Shown here: positions 39,087 through 48,338 of the stretch, piece after piece | How the letters are laid out: the number at the start of each line of letters is the position of its first letter | Numbering within the stretch: position 1 is the first letter of the stretch | NCBI RefSeq assembly: GCF_014205155.1 | Contig: NZ_JACHMX010000001.1 | Coordinates: forward strand, 3,038,001-3,102,000 | Length of the DNA stretch: 64,000 bases | From: Amycolatopsis umgeniensis | GTDB taxonomy: Bacteria > Actinomycetota > Actinomycetes > Mycobacteriales > Pseudonocardiaceae | Direction: 5' to 3' | Notes under the pieces: model-generated | What the model was told of the DNA's origin: nothing | What the model saw: only the letters and a program-made list of their open reading frames with translations | Database searches by the model: none | Program-made: the position numbers and the translations under genes

Positions 39087-39182
39087 CCCCCCACCCCAGC
39101 CCCCGCCCTTCCCCGGGGGGCGTCCCCAGCCCAGCGTATCGCGAGGGACCGACGGGACCTGCGGAAACGGCTTTGGAGCCCC

Positions 39183-39216
39183 GAGTTGTCCACAAGGGAC
39201 TGCCCTGTGGACAACT
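39183..39216. repeat. Inverted repeat GAGTTGTCCACA
   Basis: GAGTTGTCCACA (39183-39194) pairs with TGTGGACAACTC (39205-39216). An inner AGGG/CCC continues the stem with one bulge. Confidence 0.6.
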
Positions 39217-39238
39217 CCGTACTGAAGGACTGAGCGCG

Positions 39239-39285
39239 CCCAATGTGGCATTGGGGACGTTGAGTGACCCCAATGCCGCATTGGG
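39239..39285. repeat. Palindrome with 18-bp arms, one mismatch
   Basis: CCCAATGTGGCATTGGGG (39239-39256) pairs with CCCCAATGCCGCATTGGG (39268-39285). The 11-nt loop is ACGTTGAGTGA, of the ACGTT-centred group. Confidence 0.7.
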
Positions 39286-39332
39286 GGCGCTGGGCGTCTG
39301 GAGCGCAAGTCCACCTTGGTCACGAAAGTAGC

Positions 39333-39375
39333 GAAGGGGCCCTTCCCTACCCTCAGGGTAGGGAAGGAGGCCTTC
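39333..39375. repeat. GAAGG-family palindrome, 21-bp arms, three mismatches
   Basis: The arms 39333-39353 and 39355-39375 include CCTTCCCTACCCT/AGGGTAGGGAAGG, as in the copies at 6729 and 60229. Confidence 0.65.
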
Positions 39376-39417
39376 ACGGACCCCCGAGAGCCGCGAAGCC
39401 GCGAGAGCCGCGAAGCG

Positions 39418-39474
39418 GTGTCTTGAAGGCCACCTTTGAGACGTTCAACGTCTCAAAGGGGCCCTTCAAGACAC
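39418..39474. terminator. Hairpin after the glycosyltransferase gene, 28-nt arms
   Basis: The arms 39418-39445 and 39447-39474 pair with a few mismatches around a single-nt centre (ACGTT-C-AACGT). It ends 10 bp from the glycosyltransferase stop codon and probably terminates that transcript. Confidence 0.7.
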
Positions 39475-39484
39475 CGGGCTAGAG

Positions 39485-42400
39485 CTACAGGGAGTCCCGC
39501 CGCCGCGTGGGCACAGCCGTCAGCAGCGTGAACAGCACCGCGGCGATCTGCGCCAGCAGCAACAGGTTCCGCGTGGTGCCCTGGTGCTCCACCACCACCT
39601 CCGAAGGCGTGGGCGGCACCGAGACAGCCACCTGATGGCCCCACGCCCGCACGATCGGCACGGCCTTGCCGTCCACGGTCGCGTGCCAGCCCGCCTCGAA
39701 CTCCGCGGCCAGCACGAGCAGCCGCCCGGTCGGGCCCTCCGAGACGCGCACCCGCACGTCCGGCAGCCCGGCCTGCACCGGCGCAACCCCTGGCGACGCC
39801 CCCGGCGCGCCCTTGCCGGTCACGGCCGCCTGCGCCAGTTCCGGTGAGATGAGCGCCACCTGACCACCGGCGGGCAGCAGGCGAAGCACCGGACGCCCGT
39901 CCGAGGTCGGCGCCGCCGAAACCACCAGATCCCGCGCGAGTTCGACGAAAGCCGAACCGTCCGCACCGGCCGGCAGCACGACGTACAGCACCCCCGAAGC
40001 AGCGGCGGCCGCGAAGGCCTGTTTGACCGCGTCCGGCGAGCCCTGCAGCAGGTCGCGGCGCCACGAGGCCAGCCGATCGGCGCTGCCGGGCGTCGGGGCG
40101 AGTTCGTCGTCGCCGTAGAGCGGCAACCGTCCCCCGGTCTGCCGGACGGGCTCACCCACGACCAGCACCGAGCGTCCGCTGGAAGCCAGGTCGTCGGCGA
40201 CGAGCGACGGACGCTCACCCGACCGCAGCGGGCCTTCCCGTCCCGCGACCACCGCGCCGGTCGCCAAAGCCAGCAGCACGAGCACCCCGGCCACGGCGGT
40301 GACCTTCGCCAGCCACGGCGCGGGCTCGACACTCGCCCCGCCGCGCTGCCAGGTCGCCAGCACCGTCCACAGCAACCCCGCGCCGATCACCAGCAGCGGC
40401 ACCCCGGCGTATCCGGTCGCGTGCGCGCCGCCCGACATCGGCGTCACCGCCACGAACCGCACCGCCACGAGCCCGAGCGCACCCAGCACGACGACCGCGA
40501 CACCGCCACCCGCGCCCTTCGACGGCCGGACCACCAGCGCGACGATCGCGGCCGCGACCAGCGCCACCCCGATCGGCCAAGCACCGGGGCCGCCCGGGTC
40601 CAGTCCGGCGAGATCGGCGCCGGACGCGGCCGTGGCACCGCCGCCGAGCCCGTGCAGCAACAGTTCCGGATGCTTCAGCAGCACACTCGGCCACGGCAGC
40701 AGCAGCGCCAGCGGCAGGAAGACCACGATGCCGACCGACGCGATCCGCCGCGCGAGCCCGGTCGGCGACGGCAGCACCACGAACCCGATCACCAGCCCGA
40801 CCAACGCCAGCGCGTGCGCGAGCGGCGAGAACGCGCCGATCAGCGCCAGCCCGATCGCGCTCAGCGCGGAAACGTGCAGCCATCGCGAGTCCGCGCGGAC
40901 CAGCAGCCCCACGATGCCCGCGATCACCGGCGGCAGCAGCAGGTGCACGACGACGACGTCGAGCCGCCCCTGCGCGACCGAGGCCGTGGCGGCGGGAAGC
41001 ACGCCGTACGCCGCCGCGGCGACGGCACGCACCCAGCGACGCACGCGAAGGCGCCGAGTGGCCGCGTACGCGCTCAGGAAAGCGAGCGGGATGTCCCCGA
41101 TCAGCAGGATCGCGACCAGTGCCGCGGGCCCGCCGATCGGCGCGAAAATCGCTCCGAGGGTGCCGAGCACGGGCAGCGTCGCGGGCGCGGGACTCGCCGT
41201 CCCGCCCGCGATCGCGTGCCACGGCGCCAGGTACGAAGACCAGATTTCGCCGAGTCCGCCGACGGGCAGCAGCTTCCCGCCGAACAGGTCCAGCCCGAGC
41301 CGGGAACCGTTGACCGCGAAGGCGAGCGCCGTCAGCACGACCAGCAGGATCACCGGCGGGGCGAACACGGTCGCGCCGAGCACCCGCTTCCGGTCGACCT
41401 CGACGAAGACGAGTTCCGGCTCCGGCCGCCGCCCGCCGTCACGCGGCACCGGCGACGGTTTCGGCCTGCCCGCGGCGGGTTTCTCCGTGACCGGTTCGGG
41501 GACGGCGACCGCGACGATCGCACTCGGCCGCCGCAGACCCGTCCCCCGCGAGCCGACCCCGCGCATCGCCCCGGCGGGCAGCGCGCCGGGGCCGACCGGG
41601 CGATCTTGCCCGGCCTCCAACGCCTCCGGCGGGATCCACGCGCCTTCCTGATCCGCGCTCTCCGGCACGGTCCCGAGGGCGAAGTCCCGCTCGACGCCTC
41701 GCCGGACGAGGCCCACGACACCGGCGCGGACGGCGTTGCGCACCCGCGTCATCCGTCCGGTGAACAGGCCGCGGACATCGCCGGGCCGGTCGGTCTTCCC
41801 GCGTTCGGCGCGGGCCGCGCGCAGCCCGCCTCGGCCGCGCAGCAGGTACCAGGTCGCCGCGAGTTCCGCGCCCGCCTCGCCGGTACGGCGCAGCAGCAGG
41901 AACGCGAGCGCGCGGAACAGCGCGAACAACGGGATTCGAATCAAGCCGAACCAAAACGACAGCGGGGAGCAATTGACGAGGAACACCCGGAGCCCGTGCG
42001 CGCGGTTCGCCGTCGCGAGGGAAAGGCCGAGAACGTCCGGTTCCCGCTGTCCGGTACTGAGCGCGCGGGCGTGCCGGAGCCGGGCGGCCGTCACCGAGAG
42101 CACGCGTCCGCCCGCGGCGTTGGCGCGCCAGCCGAAGTCGAGATCCTCGCGCAGCAAGGGAAATCCGGGGTCGTAGCCGCCGAGGTCGTGCCAGACTTCC
42201 CGCCGCACCAGCGATCCCGCGCTCGGCACGGCGAGCACCGCGGTGTCGGTCTCTTCGGGTGAGATCTGCTGCCGATGGCCGATGGCGTCCGTCGACAACC
42301 CGGCTTCGACGATCAGCCGCGGGTCGCTCCAGTCCACCGCGAGCGGACCGAGTACCGCCGCCTCGGGCTCGTTTTCGGCCGCTGCCAACAGATTTTCGAG

Positions 42401-42829
42401 ACAGTCCGGTTCCGGCGCGCAGTCGTCGTGGAGCAGCCAGAGCCAGCCACCGGGATCACCCCAGCGTTCGACGGCGTGCTCGACGGCCTCGCCGACAGCG
42501 GCACCGAAGCCGACGTCACTCGAAAGCGTGAGAATTCCATCAAGGACCGGAGCGTCGCCGGCGACGCCTTCGGGCGCGGCCGCGTCGGCGAGGATTTTCG
42601 CCGTCCTGTCGGTGGACCCGGTGTCGACCGCCAGCACGTGCCGCGGCCGGACCCCGCTGCGCCGGAGCGCGGAAAGCGCCAGTGGCAACCAGTTCTCGCC
42701 GTTGTGACAGACCACAATGGCCAGTACGGGGACCGTGCGCAGCACAGGTGACGCGGCAGTGCGAGACAACGGGCGCTCCAGATGTGGCGGCGAGTCGAGT
42801 GCCGCCACCCTACGACGCGACCCTGTCAC
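39485..42829 (-). CDS. Large membrane glycosyltransferase (GT2 domain plus multipass region)
   Basis: The product of about 1114 residues starts with a GT2 catalytic domain (about 35-270): VLAIVVCHNGENWLPLALSAL, the DxD-type LLHDDCAPEPD, and FPLLREDLDFGWRANAAGG. A first membrane region near 285-320 follows, then a Pro-rich cytoplasmic linker (about 390-475). A large integral membrane part with about 12 segments (about 485-900) comes next, then an extracytoplasmic domain and a last membrane segment (LLLLAQIAAVLFTLLTAV). Such proteins act in cell-envelope glycan assembly with nucleotide- or polyprenol-linked sugars. The sugar is unknown. The start is uncertain: GTG 42829 is listed, but TTG 42769 has GGAG 6 nt upstream. 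Confidence 0.85.
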   Translation of the reverse strand: MTGSRRRVAALDSPPHLERPLSRTAASPVLRTVPVLAIVVCHNGENWLPLALSALRRSGVRPRHVLAVDTGSTDRTAKILADAAAPEGVAGDAPVLDGILTLSSDVGFGAAVGEAVEHAVERWGDPGGWLWLLHDDCAPEPDCLENLLAAAENEPEAAVLGPLAVDWSDPRLIVEAGLSTDAIGHRQQISPEETDTAVLAVPSAGSLVRREVWHDLGGYDPGFPLLREDLDFGWRANAAGGRVLSVTAARLRHARALSTGQREPDVLGLSLATANRAHGLRVFLVNCSPLSFWFGLIRIPLFALFRALAFLLLRRTGEAGAELAATWYLLRGRGGLRAARAERGKTDRPGDVRGLFTGRMTRVRNAVRAGVVGLVRRGVERDFALGTVPESADQEGAWIPPEALEAGQDRPVGPGALPAGAMRGVGSRGTGLRRPSAIVAVAVPEPVTEKPAAGRPKPSPVPRDGGRRPEPELVFVEVDRKRVLGATVFAPPVILLVVLTALAFAVNGSRLGLDLFGGKLLPVGGLGEIWSSYLAPWHAIAGGTASPAPATLPVLGTLGAIFAPIGGPAALVAILLIGDIPLAFLSAYAATRRLRVRRWVRAVAAAAYGVLPAATASVAQGRLDVVVVHLLLPPVIAGIVGLLVRADSRWLHVSALSAIGLALIGAFSPLAHALALVGLVIGFVVLPSPTGLARRIASVGIVVFLPLALLLPWPSVLLKHPELLLHGLGGGATAASGADLAGLDPGGPGAWPIGVALVAAAIVALVVRPSKGAGGGVAVVVLGALGLVAVRFVAVTPMSGGAHATGYAGVPLLVIGAGLLWTVLATWQRGGASVEPAPWLAKVTAVAGVLVLLALATGAVVAGREGPLRSGERPSLVADDLASSGRSVLVVGEPVRQTGGRLPLYGDDELAPTPGSADRLASWRRDLLQGSPDAVKQAFAAAAASGVLYVVLPAGADGSAFVELARDLVVSAAPTSDGRPVLRLLPAGGQVALISPELAQAAVTGKGAPGASPGVAPVQAGLPDVRVRVSEGPTGRLLVLAAEFEAGWHATVDGKAVPIVRAWGHQVAVSVPPTPSEVVVEHQGTTRNLLLLAQIAAVLFTLLTAVPTRRRDSL

Positions 42830-42917
42830 CCGTTGGTGGCCCCACTGTATGGAACCAAGACCGTGGAACGCGGGCAGGAAGCGATCTCCGGCGCACTGGG
42901 GGTGCCGGAGATCGCCG

Positions 42918-43301
42918 TCACACAGCTCGCTTTTTCAGTTTCCTACGCTCACGTTCGGAGAGCCCGCCCCAAATACCGAACCGCTCGTCATGCGCGAGGG
43001 CGTACTCGAGGCACTCGTCCTTGACCTCGCAACCGAGGCAGATCCGCTTGGCTTCGCGGGTGGAGCCGCCCTTCTCGGGGAAGAACGCCTCCGGGTCCGT
43101 CTGCGCGCAGAGGGCCCGTTCCTGCCAGTCCTGCTCTTCCGCGGAGGCATCGTCGAAAAGCTCGGTGAGATCGCCCAGTTGCTGCTCCGGGACCTCACCC
43201 CAACCCACGACTTGCCCCCATTCCCTTCCATCTGCTTCCAACCGCACGTCCGCCTCCTCGCTGTCCACGCACTCCCCAGGCTGGCGGTGTTGAAACACCA
43301 T
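42918..43301 (-). CDS. whiB2: WhiB-family iron-sulfur transcriptional regulator (WhiB2/WhmD-like)
   Basis: The 127-residue product has the four cluster cysteines in WhiB order: ALCAQTDPEAFFPEKG, then CLGCEVKDEC, with the spacing C...C-x2-C-x5-C. The GIWGGLSERERRKLKKRAV turn and basic tail bind sigma factor and DNA. The N-terminal 50 residues are acidic. WhiB proteins carry a [4Fe-4S] cluster and bind the region 4 domain of the main sigma factor. The position beside manB and the metallopeptidase gene agrees with whiB2 (Rv3260c), which controls septation. The start ATG 43301 has AAGGGGG 6 nt upstream. Confidence 0.92.
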   Translation of the reverse strand: MVFQHRQPGECVDSEEADVRLEADGREWGQVVGWGEVPEQQLGDLTELFDDASAEEQDWQERALCAQTDPEAFFPEKGGSTREAKRICLGCEVKDECLEYALAHDERFGIWGGLSERERRKLKKRAV

Positions 43302-43457
43302 CCGCCGCCCCCTTCCAGCGACGAATGACATCACTGTGATTACACCCGTGTAGTGCGGTCAGGTCAAGCGGAGTAGCGAGTTCGGGGGATACCCGCGCGC
43401 TTGCGCGCAAGGGGACACGCCGAGAACTTCACATCGGGCATACGGAAGACTGGTGGA

Positions 43458-44234
43458 GTGCAGAGATCAGCAGTGCGGCCAAGCCCGATCTTCCTCGGCA
43501 TCCTCGCGGTCACCGTCCTGGGCGGTGTACTGGCGGCTTTCGGTGATGCGACCACGATTTCCAGCCAGAAGTACGACCCGCTGATCATCACCGGCGTCGT
43601 CCTGCTCGTCGCGGGCGGCTGGGTCGCGTCACTGACGCTGCACGAGTTCGGCCACGCCGTCGTGGCGTTCCGCGGCGGTGACCACAGCGTCGCCCACAAG
43701 GGTTACCTGTCCATGGACGTCCGGAAATACACGGATCCGGCACTGTCCATCATCCTGCCGTTGGTATTCCTCATCATCGGCGGCATCCCGCTGCCGGGCG
43801 GTGCGGTGTGGATCGAACACGGGCGGCTGCGGTCACGCGGTGTCCAGTCATGGGTGTCGCTCGCCGGGCCACTGAGCAACCTCGCCGTCGGCGTCGCGCT
43901 GACCCTTCTCGTCGCACTGGTGCCGATGGCCAACGGGCTCGTGATCGGGCTCTCGTTCCTGGCGCTGCTTCAGATCGTCACGTTCATCCTGAACATCCTG
44001 CCGATCCCCGGCCTCGACGGCTGGGGTGCGATCGAGCCGTACCTTTCGCCCGGAGCGCGCGAACTCGGCGCGAAGGTCCGGCCGTGGGCCCCGATCGCGC
44101 TGTTCGCCGTGCTGTTCCTCGTGCCGGGAGCCAGCTCGATGCTGTGGCAGGTGTCTTACGCGATCTTCGACTCCGTGGGCGGGTTCAAGCTCGCCGCCAT
44201 GTACGGACAGGACGCGTTCATGTTCTGGAAGTGA
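43458..44234 (+). CDS. Site-2 protease-type M50 membrane metalloprotease
   Basis: The product of about 258 residues has six or so membrane segments. The zinc site is complete: HEFGH in SLTLHEFGHAVVAF (helix 2) and LDG in NILPIPGLDGWG (the N-x2-P-x4-LDG motif). M50 proteases cut membrane-embedded substrates such as anti-sigma factors. There is no PDZ domain, which places it with the small, minimal S2P members. Its substrate is unknown and no sigma/anti-sigma gene adjoins it. The start GTG 43458 was chosen because the earlier frame is not hydrophobic or conserved-looking. It overlaps the convergent gene by 17 bp. Confidence 0.85.
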   Translation: MQRSAVRPSPIFLGILAVTVLGGVLAAFGDATTISSQKYDPLIITGVVLLVAGGWVASLTLHEFGHAVVAFRGGDHSVAHKGYLSMDVRKYTDPALSIILPLVFLIIGGIPLPGGAVWIEHGRLRSRGVQSWVSLAGPLSNLAVGVALTLLVALVPMANGLVIGLSFLALLQIVTFILNILPIPGLDGWGAIEPYLSPGARELGAKVRPWAPIALFAVLFLVPGASSMLWQVSYAIFDSVGGFKLAAMYGQDAFMFWK

Positions 44235-45024
44235 CCTCGCTGTCGGGGTGCTCGGTGAACCACTCGTGCGCCCGTTTCCAGACGCGTTTGAGACCGGAGC
44301 GCTCGCCGAGGTAGTCGCCCGCCATACCGACCACGGGCAACTTCCCGAGTGCACGGTGCAAAAGACGGCCACGAGGCCGCTTCTCCAGTTCCTCGACGAT
44401 GCCCAGCAGCCCGCGACCGAGCCGCCACAACGTGCCCGCGGCCGCCTTCAGGGTGATCTTGCCGTGCTTCTTCTTCGCTTCGTCGAGTTCTTCGGTGAGC
44501 TTCGCCGCTTCGTCGTCCTCGGCGGCCTTGTCGTGTCCGGCGTGCTTGCCCGCGGCGATCACCGGATCGATGTCACGCTCGAAGAGCACCCACGCGATCA
44601 GCCGGACCCGGGCGCCGACGTCGGTCACGCCGTACTCCCCCGCGATCGCGCACAGCAACACCCCTTGCGACGCCGAGCCGAGCGCGTCCTGCACGGGCAG
44701 CCTGTCGGCGAGTGCGCCGCCGAGGCCGGGGATCGCGGTGATCAACGCGGTGAACCGGCCGACCCGGTTGACCCACCAGTCGGTGCGCTGGAGGTTCGAC
44801 ATCTCCGCCCAGGCCGCGGTCCCGGGCACCTTGACCGAGGTGATCCCGTCGAGCAGCTTGTCCTTCAGTTTGGGCTCGACGCCTTCCAGCGCGTCCTCTC
44901 GACGCCCTCGGGCCTGCAGACCGAACGGATCCGCGTCGCGCAGCGCGTCGACCATCGGACCGCAGGCGCGCACGAACGGCCGCAGTACCGCCACGACCTG
45001 GCGATCCGAAATCGCTTCACCCAT
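44218..45024 (-). CDS. Conserved protein of unknown function in the mshB operon
   Basis: The 268-residue product is mostly helical. A moderately hydrophobic middle (FTALITAIPGLGGALADRLPVQ and GVLLCAIAGEYGV) could associate with the membrane. A charged coiled region (AAKLTEELDEAKKKHGK) and a basic C-terminal part follow. I do not recognise a domain. The start ATG 45024 has GGGAGG 6 nt upstream, and the gene overlaps the preceding membrane gene by 8 bp, so it belongs to the mshB operon. Its role could be linked to mycothiol, but only position suggests this. Confidence 0.7.
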   Translation of the reverse strand: MGEAISDRQVVAVLRPFVRACGPMVDALRDADPFGLQARGRREDALEGVEPKLKDKLLDGITSVKVPGTAAWAEMSNLQRTDWWVNRVGRFTALITAIPGLGGALADRLPVQDALGSASQGVLLCAIAGEYGVTDVGARVRLIAWVLFERDIDPVIAAGKHAGHDKAAEDDEAAKLTEELDEAKKKHGKITLKAAAGTLWRLGRGLLGIVEELEKRPRGRLLHRALGKLPVVGMAGDYLGERSGLKRVWKRAHEWFTEHPDSEVTSRT

Positions 45025-45442
45025 CGTCGCCTCCCTTGGCGGCCTTCGCCGCCGTGCCAAGACCGCCGCCCAGCGCCAGCGCTCCCGGCAGAGCACCGCC
45101 GCCGATCAGCAGCAGCGCCCGCCAGTCCTGAATCAGCACCAGATCACCACCGGGCCCGGTCACGCCCATCCCGAGTACGACTAGTACCCAGACGAGCAGC
45201 GGAATCACCGAAAAGGAGGGCCGGACCACTTTCGCGGTCGTCCTCACCAGCAGTGGTGTGGTGATCACCGCGAGCACCACGGTCACCGGGAACGGGAAGT
45301 CCCCGAGCTCCGGCAGCACGACGCCGTCGAGCCGGAGCGGCAGGAAGAACAGTTCGAGCAGCCCGAGCAGGAACGCGTCGAAGGACAGCAAGACCAGCAA
45401 CCAGCGCTGCCGCGGCGTGAGCGGCTGTGACGGCGTGGTCAC
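45017..45442 (-). CDS. Four-helix membrane protein, Rv1171/DUF6113-like
   Basis: The 141-residue product has four hydrophobic segments (WLLVLLSFDAFLLGLLELFF; FPVTVVLAVITTPLLV; SVIPLLVWVLVVLGM; ALLLIGGGALPGALALGG). The gene follows mshB with overlapping stop and start (GTGA), the same order as Rv1170-Rv1171. The assignment to that group rests on synteny and topology. The function is unknown. Confidence 0.78.
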   Translation of the reverse strand: MTTPSQPLTPRQRWLLVLLSFDAFLLGLLELFFLPLRLDGVVLPELGDFPFPVTVVLAVITTPLLVRTTAKVVRPSFSVIPLLVWVLVVLGMGVTGPGGDLVLIQDWRALLLIGGGALPGALALGGGLGTAAKAAKGGDDG

Positions 45443-46281
45443 TTCGCGAGTCCCCCGAACAGGTCGGCCGCGGCGCCCTGGGCCTGTCCGTGGACGAGCA
45501 CGAAGTACTCGTACGGGGTGATCGGCTGCGCGACGTCGTTGCTCAGCGCGAAGTGGTCCGCGAGATGCGGCGGGGCCGGCACGCTGACCTGGGTCTCGTG
45601 CGCCCGCAGCGCGGCGGCCTTCGCGGGGTTGTGCGCGCCGACGTCGAGGACGGTCGTGATCGTCTCGTCCGGCGTCACCGGGAGTTCGCCGTCTTCGGGG
45701 ACACGGAACGTCGAGCGCCCGCGCAGCGCGGCGAGACCGGCGGAGACTGCGTCACGAGAAGAAACAGTGTGGAAGACCCGTTCGACCGACGCCGCCTTCG
45801 GCGCCGCGGCCATCGTGATCTCGTGCGCGCGGATGTGGTCGGGATGCCCATAACCCCCGAAAGCGTCATACGTGACGACGACCTGGGGCCGCACCTCGTC
45901 GAGGATCTTCGCGAGCTGAGCCGCCTGCTCGTCGAGGTCTCCGCCGGAGAACGCGCGCGGATGCGCCGCGGACGGTGTCCCGGCCATCCCCGAGTCACGC
46001 CAGCGGCCGATGCCGCCGAGATACCGGTGCCGCGTGACGCCCAGCGCGGCGCACGCCGACGCCAGCTCGCCCGCGCGGTAGCCGCCGAGCTGATCGGAGG
46101 CCCACGAACCGAGCCCGTCGAGGGAGGGTGGGATGATCTCGCCTTCCTCACCGAGAGTGCACGTGACGACGGTCACTTCGGCGCCTTCGGCCGCGTAACG
46201 CGCGATGGTGCCGCCGGTGGTGATGCTTTCGTCGTCCGGATGGGCGTGCACCAGGAGCAATTTGGGCCTATCGGAGATCAC
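45439..46281 (-). CDS. mshB: Mycothiol biosynthesis deacetylase MshB
   Basis: The 280-residue enzyme has the PIG-L/LmbE zinc motifs AHPDDE (near 13-18) and YDAFGGYGHPDHIRAHEIT with the H-x2-D-H, plus VTCTLGEEGEIIPP. It removes the acetyl group from GlcNAc-inositol in the second step of mycothiol synthesis. Mycothiol is the main low-molecular-weight thiol of actinobacteria. The start is GTG 46281; it has no ribosome site but a TAGTCT box 7 nt upstream, which points to leaderless transcription. Two membrane or unknown genes follow in overlap. Confidence 0.95.
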   Translation of the reverse strand: MISDRPKLLLVHAHPDDESITTGGTIARYAAEGAEVTVVTCTLGEEGEIIPPSLDGLGSWASDQLGGYRAGELASACAALGVTRHRYLGGIGRWRDSGMAGTPSAAHPRAFSGGDLDEQAAQLAKILDEVRPQVVVTYDAFGGYGHPDHIRAHEITMAAAPKAASVERVFHTVSSRDAVSAGLAALRGRSTFRVPEDGELPVTPDETITTVLDVGAHNPAKAAALRAHETQVSVPAPPHLADHFALSNDVAQPITPYEYFVLVHGQAQGAAADLFGGLAK

Positions 46282-46288
46282 GGCTTGA

Positions 46289-46294
46289 AGACTA
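46289..46294 (-). promoter_or_regulatory. Putative -10 box (TAGTCT) for leaderless mshB
   Basis: TAGTCT is 7 nt before GTG 46281, and no Shine-Dalgarno sequence is present. Confidence 0.4.
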
Positions 46295-46439
46295 ATTCGA
46301 ACACGGCGCGCTTTCCTTTATAGGGTGTCGGGAACGGAAGCCGGAGAGCACCGACCTTAGTCGGGCCACTCTCGGTTATCCTCGCGCGAGTCATGGCCTG
46401 TGCGCCGTGACCATATGTACCCCCACGAAGGGCATCTTG

Positions 46440-48223
46440 GTGAGCACTGAAGCAGCATCGTCGGACCTCGGCGGCGTGTCGGGTTCGGTTCTGTCCATCT
46501 CCGACCTGAGCGTTTCGTTCCCGACCGACGACGGCGTGGTCGACGCGGTCAAGGGCATCGGATTCGACGTCAAGCCTGGTGAGATCGTCGCGGTGGTCGG
46601 CGAGTCCGGTTCCGGCAAGTCGGTGACCTCGATGTCGGTGCTCGGGCTGCTCCCGAAGACGAGCCGGATCGCGGGCGAGCTCCGCCTTGGCGACCGCAAC
46701 CTCGCCGACCTCAAGGAGAAGGACCTCCAGAAGATCCGCGGCAACCAGGTCGCGATGATCTTCCAGGAGCCGATGACCGCGCTGAACCCGGTCTACACCG
46801 TCGGCTGGCAGCTGCGCGAGGCACTCCGCTCCCACCAGGACATCTCGAAGGAAGCCGCCGACAAGCGCGCCATCGAGCTGCTGGAGATGGTCGGCATCCC
46901 GAACCCGCCGCTGCGGTTCAAGCAGTACCCGCACCAGCTCTCGGGCGGTCTGCGCCAGCGCGTCGTCATCGCGATGGCGATCTCGTGCGACCCGAAGGTG
47001 ATCATCGCCGACGAGCCGACCACGGCGCTCGACGTCACCGTGCAGGCGGAGATCCTCGGCCTGCTGCGCAAACTGCGCGACACCCTCAACACCGCCATCG
47101 TGCTGATCACGCACGACATGGGCGTCGTCGCCGACCTCGCCGACCGCGTGGTCGTGATGTACCAGGGCAACATCGTCGAAGAGGCGCCGGTGCGCGACCT
47201 GTTCGCGTCGCCGCAGGTGGACTACACCCGCAAGCTGCTCGCCGCCGTGCCCGTGCTCGGCCAGCGTCCTGAGGGCCGTCGCCTGCTCGACGACGAGGGC
47301 ATCTCCGCCGACAGCGACGAGGCCACGAAGATCGCCGAGGAGATCCGCCTCGCCGACGCCGAGCTGGAGGCCGTGATCGAGGCGGACGCGCCCGCGCTCG
47401 AGATCAAGAACCTCGTGCTGGAGTACCCCGGCCGTCGCGGCCAGGCGAAGAACCGCGCGGTGGACGACGTCTCGCTGAGCATCGCCAAGGGCGAGATCGT
47501 GGGCCTGGTCGGCGAATCCGGTTCCGGCAAGTCGACCGTCGGCCGCTGCGCGATCCGCCTGCTGACGCCGACCCAGGGCACCGTGTCGATCGCGGGCAAG
47601 GACATCACGGGCATGTCCAACAAGGAGCTGCGCCCGCTGCGCCGCTACTTCTCGATCGTGTTCCAGGACCCGGCGTCCACACTGGACCCGAAGATGACCA
47701 TCGGCGAGTCGATCGCCGAGCCGATGGTGCTGCACAAGTTCCTGTCGGGCAAGGCGCTGAACGAGCGCGTGGCGTCCCTTTTGGACAAGGTCGAGCTCGG
47801 CGGCCACTACCGCAACCGGTACCCGCACGAGCTGTCCGGTGGCCAGCGCCAGCGCGTCGCCATCGCGCGGGCGCTCTCGCTCGACCCGGCGCTGCTGATC
47901 GCGGACGAGCCGACTTCGGCGCTGGACGTGTCGGTGCAGGCCCGGGTGCTGGACCTGTTCCTCGACCTGCAGCGCTCGCTGCAGTTCGCGTGCCTGTTCA
48001 TCAGCCACGACCTCGCCGTCGTCGACCTGCTGGCCGACCGCGTCGCGGTGATGCAGCACGCGGCAAGCTCGTCGAGGTCGGCACGCGTGACCAGGTGCTC
48101 CACTCGCCGCGCGAGGACTACACCCGCCGTCTGCTGTCGGCCGCCCCGGTGGCGGACCCGGTGCTGCAGGCCGAGCGGCGTGCCGCCTGGGAAGCGGGCA
48201 AGCTCGCCCCCGTCGCGGACTGA
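46440..48223 (+). CDS. Fused dipeptide ABC transporter ATPase (DppD-DppF type) with apparent frameshift
   Basis: Two complete ABC domains are fused. The first has Walker A GESGSGKSVTSMS, the signature QLSGGLRQRV and Walker B VIIADEPTTALD. The second has GESGSGKSTVGRC, the signature ELSGGQRQRVAIARAL and LLIADEPTSALD. Domain 2 is normal to DRVAVMQH at 48059. There the frame changes: the expected continuation (GKLVEVGTRDQVLHSPREDY to APVAD, stop 48221-48223) is in another frame. One base missing or two extra in CACGCGGCAAG explains it. Without correction the protein runs out of frame to 48494. It energises peptide import with the convergent permease genes. The start is GTG 46440, with GAAGGG upstream. 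Confidence 0.85.
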
Positions 48224-48237
48224 CGCACTTCCGGAAG

Positions 48238-48290
48238 TACGTGAAGGCCCCCTTCATTGCGCTAGACGCGGTGAAGGGGGCCTTCACGTA
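48238..48290. terminator. Palindrome, 19-bp perfect outer stem
   Basis: TACGTGAAGGCCCCCTTCA (48238-48256) pairs perfectly with 48272-48290. The 15-nt centre can form a small GCG/CGC stem. It lies 15 bp past the corrected ATPase stop codon and probably terminates it. Confidence 0.7.
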
Positions 48291-48338
48291 CTCGGGGCGG
48301 GCGTTCGGCCGGTCTCGCGTCGCCTGGCCGAAGGCGTG

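Larger units (their letters stand above)
39087..39484. other. Palindrome-rich intergenic region
   Basis: About 400 bp with four separate inverted repeats (39183-39216, 39239-39285, 39333-39375, 39418-39474) and a short direct repeat (CGAGAGCCGCGAAGC twice, about 39385-39415). No gene was recognised. It separates two convergent genes. Confidence 0.65.
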
